Positions 25,201-37,200 of a DNA stretch of 64,000 nucleotides are shown here, piece after piece (within the stretch, counting starts at the first letter, position 1; every line of letters begins with the position of its first letter). This DNA is from Himantopus leucocephalus (lineage: Eukaryota; Chordata; Aves; Charadriiformes; Recurvirostridae). The translations under genes and the position numbers were made by a program. The DNA lies in NCBI GenBank assembly GCA_003993805.1, contig RSEF01000001.1, positions 148,698,538 through 148,762,537 on the forward strand, given 5' to 3'. Below the pieces are notes generated by a model. That model did not search any database and was not told where the DNA came from. It worked only from the letters and a program-made list of their open reading frames with translations.

Positions 25201-28200
25201 CATTATCGTTAACGAAGCACATTACTGACATCTCTTAGTTAAATATCCTGTGGTCACAGAGAGGGGACCACCTCCCACAGGAATTTATTTAACCAGCATG
25301 TCATTTAAAATATGCTATGGTTGCACTGCAGTAGTTATTCATTAGAATGAATTCAAATTGATCAAGAGGTATTATTTTTATATATATGTCAGAGATGCTT
25401 CAGGTTTGTTTCTTGTTCTCTTGTTTTTCTGCCTCATATCTGTCTTTCAGATTCTGTAATCAACATCTTTCTCAGCTCCCTTGTCACTCCCCCATCTGCC
25501 ACCAGAAACTAGACCAAGAATCGTTTATCCTGTCTCTGGGTTAATGTGTTAAGTTGCAAGAGGCAACTTCTGAGCAGAGCATTACACAGAGTCTCTACCA
25601 ATGCAGTTACTCTGTGGAAGATTTTTAATTTACTGTCTGACGTTCTGAATGGCACAACGGTACAATTCTGGTGACACTTCTTTACAGTTGCTGTCTAGAA
25701 TATACTGTGTTTTTCTTATTTCTAGGAAGTCAATCTTCTCTTTATAATAGGAGAAAAAAAACCCTGTGATCAAATTCACTTTATGTGTGCTTACGTTTTG
25801 GTGACTTTCCAATTGTGTGTGTCCTTGTATGCAAGTAGTGAGAAAAATGAACCTTTTACAGCATGTCTTCATAAAGAAATGGTAACTCAAGTCAGGTAGC
25901 TTTTTCAAAGTAAAACTGGGGTCAGAGCAGGAGAGGAGCTCATTTTCTTCTGTTTGTAGGCTCCAGGTATCTCCTGAGCAGAGGTACTGAATGAGCTTTG
26001 ATTAGATCAGTTTCCTAAATACCTCATGGTTATAACTCTCCTCTCTTTCACAGTCCTGTCCCACTTCACTAAGCCTGTGTTTGGGAGCACTGTCAGGCAC
26101 TGCAGGACACTATCACTGAGACGGACTTAGGGCTCCAACCCTAATTCAGCTCCTCAAGCATCTGGCTGGGTCTTAAGGTACAATGTGAACCTGTCGGTAG
26201 GGACTCAAATAGGATTTGGGAGTCAGGGGTCATAGTTGCAGTTTTCACCTCCCTTTATTCAAGGAGAGGCTGTGACTGCTCATGTTCCCACCAGCCCTCA
26301 ACAGGATGCGCTGCTGTCTTCCAGGCTTTGCAACAGGGCTGGAGGAGTTGTGGAGAGAGAGAACAAATGAGGGGGGGAAAAATAAAGTTTGATACTAATT
26401 CTGAATATTGCTTAGGTAGGTGTGCATTTACCAGTGGGACCTGCAAACATAAATGGCTGAGCTGCTTTTTGTGGTCACTCATTAAGAAAATAAATAAGGG
26501 GGAGATTCATGGATAATTAGGAAATAATGAAGCTTGTATAAATACAGCCATGGAAAAAGAGAAGATGAGAGAATCACTAGAAAATAAATGCTCTCTGTAA
26601 ACTGTTGGATCTACATGGCCTGTATTCTGAGGCATCTGTAGGGACTGACTTTTCTTGTTGCTGTGAAAATTGGAGAAATACCTATTAGAGAAGTGGCAAA
26701 AAGTAGTACCAGTGTTCAGAGAAGCAGACATGCTGTAGCTGAATTGCTATAGAAAGCTTGACCATCCCATTGGAAGTCCCAAAAAGTATTATTTGAAATT
26801 GGCTTAGAGGTGATTTAGCATGTGATTGAGTTCATCAGACTATAAGCTGACCAAAGACTTGCAAGCAGTGGCTCATGCTAAATGGCAGTGCATCTCAGTG
26901 AAAATAAGGACCAAACTGGATACTCAGCAAATAGTTAGAACCATGTAATTTTTGTCTGTTTGCTTCTTTTTTCCTTTGACCTAGAAAATTGTACAGATTG
27001 AACTACTGCTGTCGTTAAAGTGCTGTGATAACGACTGTCTGCTGAGTCCAGCTATCTTTGTGATTTCTATAGGCTGGGTGAAATCCTGGCTTTTCTCTGA
27101 GTTTTGTCCTTTCCTTGATGCTTATGATAGCTACTGCACTACTGGTGAACTTCTGTTGATCTTCATAGAGCAGAAGCATAACAGCAATATATGTTTTCTC
27201 ATGCAGTTGTTTTCTTATGCAAAGACAGGCACAAATTTGGCCAGTATCTCCAGTGACTCAGATAAAAATGACATCTTTGCTTCTGATCTTGATAGCAAGT
27301 TGTTGACTTCTGAGACAACTGATCAACCTCTTTGTAAAGAAAAGGCCACGTGCAAATCACCACGTATCAACAATGTTTTGTGTTTTATGAATTTTCCTAT
27401 TTGTCACTGCTTTGTCCCTTGTGACAGCACAAGCAGGACGTGTTTTCTTCGTAGTGTCAACAAAGAATGATGGAAAACAGTTGATGTCTTCACAAGAATA
27501 AATCTCTTATAGTTCCAGAACTTGCTCAGTTATTTCTCACTGGTAATACTGTCCCATGCTGTAGCCACACAGACGACATTCCTGCACAGTAAGCATCTCA
27601 GTATAATTAGGTAAATTGCATTATTGCTGCAATTACAGTCCAGCTGCCTGCATTGTCCTGGCATGCAAAAGAAGCACGTCATGTATGTGTCTGTGCAGCA
27701 AAATAGAAAACTCATATGCTGTTATCACACCAAGTGTAATCTCCAAAGCTCTGGGTAAGGGTTGTGGCTAGCAGAGGACTTAAAGAGTTATGAGCACGTG
27801 GAAGTCTTGTGGGATAGGAATTTCCCCCAGGGAGTCACCATCGTCCTTCCTCTTGCTTCTTCCATAGCCAAATACAGATTGGCTTCGTGATAAAGGAGAA
27901 GCACTGATGCCTGAAGTTGGGTCTGGGAAAGCAATTTAGTAAGTGCTGTTGATTACTCAAAAGTGTATAGGATATTCTTCCATTGCATTTCTTTGAAAAG
28001 TTATAGAAAAATCGGGGGGGGATTTCTGGACAAGTACCAGAAAACAGCTGTATTGCTACTCATGTTTGTTTAATACTGCTTTCACTTCTATAAAGCAGAG
28101 GGGTCACCAACAGTGCTTGCTACCACAGCGCTGCCCAAGATGGCTTTTAGAAGAAAACATTCCGCTTACTCCTGCCCAACTCTGGCTGCTAGGGCTGGGA

Positions 28201-31200
28201 CAGGGCGTCAGTAGGAACCTCTTGGGAAGACAGGGTGAAGACATTGGTCTCTTGAGGAAGAGTGGGTTCTTAGTAGAGAGAGGGAAGGAGTAGGTAGGAA
28301 GTTGTTCTTCTTTTACACAAAATTGTTTTACCCTATTCAGAGGCTTTATATTTGTATTAGAAAAGCATGCTACATGTTACCACTTGTGATTGTTTAGTTT
28401 GCTCTTTGTGGGTAGATGATTGTTTGTTACTGATTCATGTGCTGCCTCCCACTTTGGGAACACAGGCTGCCTGCCTCGCAGTCTCCACTGCGGTAGGAAG
28501 AAGAAACCAGTAGGTATTCATATCAGCTGGTACCAGTTTTTCCTCACACAGTGATTGTGCAACGGTTCGAGCATAGTAACCAAGAGCACACAGACCAAAC
28601 TGCTCCCCTTTTTCTATCCCCACCTTTCTAATTGTCAGACCGGAATGGTGCGTGATTACCAGAGAGTAACCAGGCTAAATTAACAAGGTGTTGTAAAGGC
28701 ATGTGCACTGCCATTGCCCACACAGTACAACTCAAACTCAAAACTGACTTCAGACACCAAAGAGAGAGAACAGGGACACAGAGCAAGTATCTGTTTGTGT
28801 GTTAGCTTTGCTTTGCTTTGTTTTGACAAGCTTGGGGCAGCCTATGATAATTCATTAAGACATCAAACAGAAGTTGTGATGCTTTTTCATATATATCAGC
28901 CTGGAGACTGTTCTCTTACAGCCGCAGCTGATTATTGCAGCTGCCTGTTTGAAATTACCTGCTGGAAAGAAGTGCCTTTTCATGGGCTGATAATAAAAAA
29001 GAGAGAGCCTTGTTTATTTTTCTGCTGAAAGGTGGTCACTGCAGTAGTCACAACTGGGACAACTACCTGTGTTTATATTGCACTGATACATTAAAGCTCC
29101 ATTTATGAATCAAGGCTCCATTTTGATGTAGACAACTGTGCAGTGGTTTTGGCCACCAGAACTTAATCTTGGCACAGGCTGGGGGCAAGGGAACAGTGAG
29201 TGAGACCCAGGACATGTGTGGGTGGGTCAGCCACTGAAGGGCTTTTCAATATGGAGGAAGTGGCAACCAGCAGGATGAGGCCTGGCTGATAGGACCATTG
29301 CCCCTCAGTTCCAGAAAGGTTCAACAAATCAAAAGACCTTCAGCTTTTAGGAGAGAGCTGCCCCTTGCCACACTGATGTGTGGATTGACATGTCCTCTGA
29401 ATCCCATAAGAAGAATATGAGCTCAAAGAGTGGATCATTTTATAGCTGTGTTTAATCTTAGTTTAGTAGATCTATCAGCTTAAGGTAGCGTCAGCAGATC
29501 TATCAGCTTAAGCTTGCAGAATTGCTGAGGCCTCTTGGTATCCTAATGTTCATCCTGATGTGGATGACACGTTCAAAGTGACTCTTGAAGATGGGAAAGG
29601 AGAAGATACTGAAAGGACTCAGAAGGACCAGGAATCAGAAGGGGTTCTTGTGATTAAGACAGTTGTAGGCCTAGTCAATTATGATACACTGAGGTAGAGG
29701 AAAACTACTTAGAGAAAGTATTCTCTTCTATTCTCCAAATAAAGGGGAAAGAAATGAAAATTTATGCTCAATTCTCCTTTTAAAGTTTGGAAATACTAAT
29801 TTAGCTTGGATGGAGCAGAATTTGAGTCAGCAAGGGGAATATATTATCTAGGTTTTTCACAGACCTTCACAGAATCTCATTGTTTTGCATATGAAACATT
29901 ATTGGTTCTAACCTTCTAAGTTATTTCAGGCCAGAATTTCAGATGTGAGAAAGTTGACATGGGAGCTTTTATTTGCGTGTGCACTAGATCAGATTTCAGA
30001 GGCCTGCGCTTGCGCAGTTTAGAAGTTCTACTAGGCAAGAACCCTAGAGGTATCTTTTTATTTTTCATGTCATCCTTTTCTTATAATTAGTAATAATGAA
30101 TCCCAGTATTAACCCATGTTTCAGAAGAGTATTGCATGGATGCTATCAAACCTCATTTTTTGTAGGAAGACTATTAGCACAAGAATTCAGGTTCATAACT
30201 TCAAATTGACTTGGTGAAATATCTTTGTTCCAATCTCACTTCAAAATACGAGACTGATGTATTGAAGACTGAATGCAGAGGTTGAGGGTTAGCCCAGGAC
30301 TGCTAAGGGATCAGATGCAACAGATTTCAGTACATGCAGTAGGTTGGGCTAAGGCCAGAACGTCCATCTCTGAGGAATTATCTTGCTTTTGTTGGCTTGG
30401 GTCACAACCTTAACATTATGTTGATGTAGTGTTTTGGTTTTAACATGCACCACATACCAAAGTGTATTTATGCTTTGGTACAAGTGTTGCATACGTTTAC
30501 GTCATACCTTTGGGTTTATTTTAATGTTTCTCATATAATTTGGAGTGAAAATCCAAAGGTGAGCTGCAGAATTTGTCTTCACTTTCCAGAACTGACCATA
30601 AACATGTTACCCAGGTATTTTAGCAAGTGCACCAAATGTAATAAAAGAGATTAACTGCCTTTACTAAGAAGACTGTTTACTGTGTTGATGCCATCCATGA
30701 CAAGAATGTATATCCACACAATTTCTTATCATTAACAGAAGCTAGGTCATAACCAGTAGTTTCAGTAATTACAGCAAGTGTTCCACTTTCTGGTGGAATT
30801 GGTTTTTTTAGACTTACTGGGACATTTGAGAAGAGAGAAAGTAATCCTTAATTTTACTTCCAAATCTATTAGTTATAATGAATGTGATCTAATGTTGGGT
30901 TTAGAGACCTAAATGCAGTCCCAGTCATTTAGGGGAAGATATTGCTTATGCTGCTTGAACATGTTGTACATTTTTGTATGCGAGTTTTGTAGCCAGTTCC
31001 ACCAGGTGTGTGATGCTGAGCATCTGCTCACATGAAGTGAGCTTTAGTCTCCTGTACAACTTGCTTTAGTAAGGTGAATTTGAAGGAGCGGGGCTGGGTA
31101 AGTGTGTGATTACAGACTGAGCACTGAGACAACTCCATCTCTGAAATGGAAGAAAATGTACGTAGTTGAGCTTTCTGAATGTTTATTGCTCATTGGTGCA

Positions 31201-34200
31201 CTTTGCCCCCAATACATTCCAGTTAAGCTCTGAATAAAAATGGGAATTCAAAGTTATGCGTTCTCCACTTCTTGTTTATTTTGGCAGGGGCTAGTCTTTG
31301 GATCTGTTTTTTGCTTACATTACTCGTCATTGTGTTTCATTATCCATTTTCCTTAACACTGAGAGTGACTATGATTTTTATCTGGACTTGCATTTTTGTG
31401 AGGGCTCCAAGCTGCCCATTGTTTTTAATCACTGACCATGTTATATACTTTATAGGCTCTTGTAACAGTGGAAAGCATCTAAGTAAACTGTAGCCTATAC
31501 TTTGTGGAGCTATGGGATTACAGACGGGATGCTTTTGAGTTGGCATCAGTCTGTCTCTTAAGTGAAGAGGCTTATTACCACCCCTCTTAATGCCAACCTC
31601 TGCCAATTCTTCTCATATAAATACTGTCTCTAACGTGATCCTGTAAGTCCATGGATTTTCTTTCAATAGAGCAGTGTTCATGAAGATTATATTAAATATG
31701 AGCAAGACTGTAAGCTAAATTCTGCTCCTTTGTACTACATTAGTAAATCTTGGATCTACTGTATTGGGCTTGCTACATTAGACTTGGTCAGAGATGAAAA
31801 CTGTAACTTGCTGATTTTTAGATGGAAGCTTCCCCCCCCCCAATTCAAATTTTCCATGGAAACATGGATTTTTCTGAAGATTTTTTTTTTTCCTCCTGGG
31901 AAAATCAAAACAATATCTCTCATGTCTGGAAAAAAGAAAATAAAATTGACTCAATGTTTTAAGCGAGGAGAAGTCCCAGCTGCTGCAGGGTAGCAGTTGT
32001 TAGAGCACGCAGGCTTGCACTCTGCTGCACAAGAGTTTGTCAAAGTGAAGGGGACAGGAGCTTTTCCAGGCAGGGAGATAAGCAAGCCAAAAAATGATTT
32101 TTTAAATTTTTTTCCTCCCAATATGGAAATTTGCAGACATGTCTTATTGGGATTTTTTTTTTAAATTTGACTTTTTGCCACCATTGAGACAAGAACAAAA
32201 TGGAAATACATGAAGCTTGTGAGATCATAATTTTTCTAACGGTAGAACAGGGGAAATAATTCATTATTTTCAAAACTCAAGAAAGTTTTTAGTGATCTGT
32301 TCCCTTTTTAAATTCTGCTATGAGGCAGTTTTTTTATAAAAGACTCTATGGAATGCTCAGAAAATTGATTTTCTTGTATCACATATCAGGTTTTACATGT
32401 CTGTTTATATTAGGAAAACTTTATTCAGCATATCTATAAGCTAATAGTTTTAAAAGCAAATGTTTTTACTCTCTACAAAACTCACTACAAACAAAAAAAG
32501 TTTGTCTTTTTAATAATTAGTTTGTATTCTCTGAATAGCTAGGAGCTTTGATCAAGAAACAGCATGCCTTTTCTTCAGTATTACATGAATACAGAACAGA
32601 AGTAGAAGATGCTAGGCATCTTGGTGAAATCAATGGCACCGTTAATGTGAACATTGAAAAATTAGTGTATAACACAACACCATTAAAGAAAAGATTCGTG
32701 CAACTTCCAAGAATCTATCTGTTGTGTAGGTGTGTTTTGGGAAGGCAGAAGAAGGGAATGGGGACAGGGATGGAATGCTTTGCTGCTGAGCTCATTGGGC
32801 AGCAGTGGTGAAAGGCAGGAGTCTTTCAGTGGGTATCACAATGAAGGGAAGAGATCTTGCTGAACCTCCAAAGATAAACAAGGAACTATAACAATCCACN
32901 NNNNNNNNNNNNNNNNNNNNNNNNNNNNNNNNNNNNNNNNNNNNNNNNNNNNNNNNNNNNNNNNNNNNNNNNNNNNNNNNNNNNNNNNNNNNNNNNNNNT
33001 AAGCAATATTTTCAGCTTCCATCATTCAGTGTCTTTGCTTTCCTCTGCCCAGCCTCCTTGTTATTAATGGCCATCATGACTCTCAGTTGTGCTGTCTACA
33101 TATATCTCCAAACATTTGCTTTAGCTGCTGACAAACAGTGCTCAGGCTGGAGGAGCAGTAAAATGTCAGCGCTGCTTGGAATAAGAAATTCTCAGGATGC
33201 TCTGCATGCTGGCGGCTGGGTACTGTTCCCTTACAAATTCACTGCTAATTTTGATGGCAGCAGAAGCAGAGCCTTTTGTCCATCTCCTGCCAGTGATACA
33301 GGGTCAGCGTAAGCATGCCTACTTGGAAAGTACACACAGGCATTCCTGAGAAAGGTGCCTCCCAGAAAGGATTTCTCCTAGAATATTTTATCAGTAAACC
33401 AGCTCCATTTTGCCTTGGTTCCAGTAAACCCTACAGATGAACTAAGAGACCTGCTCAGAAATAAGAATCACTTGTTACGTGATTTGTTGAACAACTGAGA
33501 ATCATCCATTTTGCTGCTGTTTCTGCGTGGAATGTAAATACTTGACAGGTTCATCTGTGGGGCCTTAGCGGAGCTGCTCTGTATGCTGGAGTTTCTGAGA
33601 AAAGACTTTCCTGGTAACTCTGTGGCATATGCAGATCCAGCAGTAGATGTTTGATTTTTCTTTAGTTCAGAATTCTTGAAAACATCTTCCATGTTTACTT
33701 CCCAGCCACACTCAGTAAATTTTGAGGTATTTCTTAATGTTTACATTTGTTCTTCAGTAATTCAACCTATCATGATGTCAGTGTGCCTTGGCACAGCCTA
33801 AGGAGAGAGCTGAATACATGAAGTTTCTTTTTTATTGTAGTTTATCAGAAATGTGTTTTTTTCCAAGCCTTTCCAGCACCCCACTGTACTTTTTAAAAAT
33901 CTTCAAAAATGTTTCTCTTGCTCTCTAGGCATACAAAAGGTTTTTCTAAGCAACACTATCATATTTTGTACTAAAGTCAACTAAAGGCCTGAAGAACCTC
34001 TTAATTTAAAAAAACAAACAAACAAAGACCTACCCACAGAATAAGCCCAAGTAATTGGGAAGGCCTTATGTCACTCCTTGAAGGTCAGTGAGCTCCGACT
34101 AGCTGGAGAAGGGAGTTTCAGTCACAGAACTGATGCTGAGAACATTGTCTTATTTCGAGTCTTCTGGAGTAAGTGCAGAATTTTGATGAACCTTCAGATG

Positions 34201-37200
34201 GAAAGAGTTTTGCTGTTCCCATTATGGATCAAGGTTGCCATTTCCCTTATTTTCTTGCTTCCATCACTCTCTCTGTGGATCCAAAGTAATTAATTTCAGT
34301 TAGCAAAACAGAGTTATCCAGTCTGGCTTGCTGTGGAGGTTGATTTAATGACCCCTTTCCATTTAAATATACCTTTTAAAGCGTATTATTCTCTGAGCTG
34401 TCTCCCACTCTATTCTTATCATTTAAAGAGAGGTAGTAAAAGCACCTTGGTAGATCTTGGTCACAGGGCTTTGGCAGCTCAAAACCAGCACTTAAGCTGT
34501 ACTTAAGAAAAAAACCCAAAGTGCTAAGGAGACTGTTCAAAGTTGCTATATTGTTTGCTGTTCACTTGATTAGCATTGAAGGCCTCATTAGGGCCTAGAG
34601 TATAGACCTCACTAGTTCTTAATAGACTGTTATGGTTTGTGGGATGGAAACCACAATTTTCACCAGCTGAAACTTCAGAGAAGTCTTCGAAACTATACTT
34701 GGATGGGGTGGCATGAGGCCGAGTAAGCTAATGGTATGGGTCAACATCCTGGATATCATCATTTGATTACCAAAGAAAAGGATTTCTGGTCACTGAAACT
34801 CTTATTTGATCTGGCTGGGAGTTTCTCTATGACATGCTGCTTTTATTAGAAAATGCTGATTTGCCACCACAGAACATACCAGTTTTGATCAAAATTTTGT
34901 TAAGAAACTTCCCTCAGCTGCAAGATGGACTTTCTGTTAAGAGAAATTATGCTCTTCTCCAAAATAGCAGATTGTCTCCTCTGCCAGTAAACACTAAAAA
35001 GCAGAATGAATCAAAAGGCAAGTCCTTATGTGCTGCTGGCTAAGGATATGAGTGTGTGTTTCCAAGCTGATTGCCCAGTCTGCCAGGTTGTTTCACATTT
35101 TTACATGGTGCTTTCTGCAAAATTTCTGTGTAAGCTGCCCACTCTCCTAATTGAATAAGTGATCAAATGTTTGTTGGGTTTACAGAGAGTAACAAACTTA
35201 GTAGCTTTGGCACTCACTTAGTGTATATACAACAAACCAAAATTTGAGCCTCTGCTCTAAGGAACCTTTCTTCAAACAAATGAAACGTCTCCGACAGTGG
35301 GGAATCCCAGCCTACAGCAGTAAATAGGCAATTGGTACTTTTACCTTGATCATGAGACCAGAGCCTCAAACCTACACATCTTACATCTGAGTCAGTGCCC
35401 TTTCTCCCCCATCAATGGGTTGCTAAATACTTTACATGACTACAACTCTTCTTTTTTTCTAATGAATCTGAAATGTCAAAAGAGCTAGCATTCACTCTAA
35501 TGGACGTGCCATTACCTGTCCAACAAGAAAATTGTTGGGATTGAATATTTGTGAAGAGTGGTGGGAGTGGCGGGCAAAACATGGTCCCCACCACCAGCCC
35601 CCATGGCACACACACAGAGTAGTTGTGGTGGGAACTTGAGGCTGTAGCCAGTCTGCGGAGGGTGCAACCAATTCTCTTAATTTCAACAAACGAACAAAAA
35701 GTTACTGGTTTTGCCAATTCTTTAACGTAGTTACACTGCCAGCCAGCATCACTTCCATCTGTATTTAGTCTGAAAATCAGCCAGTTGGTTTGCATCCAGT
35801 TCCCCATCTCTGCCAGACATTGAGAAATCGGGGAAGTGGTTCATGTCCTCTGAGGAGGCGGCCTACAGCAAAGCAGCCTAGAGCAGAGGCTCGGTGTCCT
35901 TTCCCTGCTCCACAGGCGTCTTGAGCAAAAGCAATTGCAAACCTGGCATGCCACACCTGAGAGTTTTCAAGGAGGAGCAACACCTACCTCAAAATACCAG
36001 CCTTTGCATAATGAAGTCAGGGAGAGGGTCATCTTAATGAAATTCTTTTAATGAAGCAGTGCTGAGATCTCATCTGCTGATCTTGTCCTAGTTGATCCTA
36101 GTGCATGTAGGATCAATGGCATCAGCGTGCTGTTGGGCATTGCTGGGCTACATACTGCTGTCCCATCCCAGTTTGAAGCACCAAGTGGCTGTGAGCCAAA
36201 CTCAGCAATATTTATTGTTCAGGATTCCATTTGGTTCAGTGGCTTTTCACAGGAAATGTGGATGGAGGGATGTTGGAGGTATAAAAAGTACCTGGTTACA
36301 CAGCCAGAAGGGGTGATGATGCAGATGTGTTTCAAGTTTGTGGTCTTAAATGTTCATTGGGAACATAATTCAGAACAGTAAAAATTTTTAATACTAATAC
36401 TCTCAACATTTTATAGTCACACTCCACTGGGTGCGGGAGGGACTGGTTTAACTCTGAACTCCTGGAACTGGCAATCCCTGCATTGCATGATAGCCATGTG
36501 ATGATGTTCTTTCTTGTCCTAAATTAAATGCAGACACTTTTAGATGTCATTCTACTCACAGGTCACCTCCAGACTTAATTGATATGTGTGGCTCTGCTTC
36601 CTGATTTAGTTTTGTCTGGCCACCAAAGTTAGTTCATGTCTTAACATTTCATACTTCTAAAGAGCAGTAATGTTTCTCACCAAATCGGAACAACAGACCC
36701 TTGTCTCTTTAGTATGATAGGCTAGTCTTGTCCTCATTCAAGATTCATAAAATATACTCCTTTTTTCAATGCCATAATTTAATCTTAATGATAATGCAAG
36801 CATAGATAAAATTTGAAAGTGTCATCAAAGATATAGTCAGACTTTTAGTCCCAGGAGAAACTTTGGCCTTCAGTCAGTTAGACTAAAGAGAGGATGAATA
36901 TATAAGGATTTTTGTTTGGATTGGGGTTTTTTGTTGTTGTTTGGTTTGTTTTGGGGGTCGGGTTTTTTTCATTTTTTCATACTTAGAAGGAAAAAAAATG
37001 CGCTTTTTGTCTCTATTGCTTTATTTATTCCTGATACAAGCAGGTCTGAAGCTGGAACCTAGTAAAAGTTTTCACCAGGATGAACAGAGTCAGTAGCAAG
37101 TTTCATTCCATTTGAACACAAACCAGTTCTTGTTTGGAGTCTGACCCAATGGTTTTGATTCTACTAATCTCAGATAGGTCTAGATTTGAAACTTAACTTT

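Noticed and set aside
27060..27470. 136-codon + strand frame as a novel exon
   Set aside because: No acceptor or donor in the right places and no recognised similarity.
29560..29580. GGATGACACGTTCAAAGTG resembling part of U6 snRNA
   Set aside because: The rest of U6, including the 5' domain and the T terminator, is absent.
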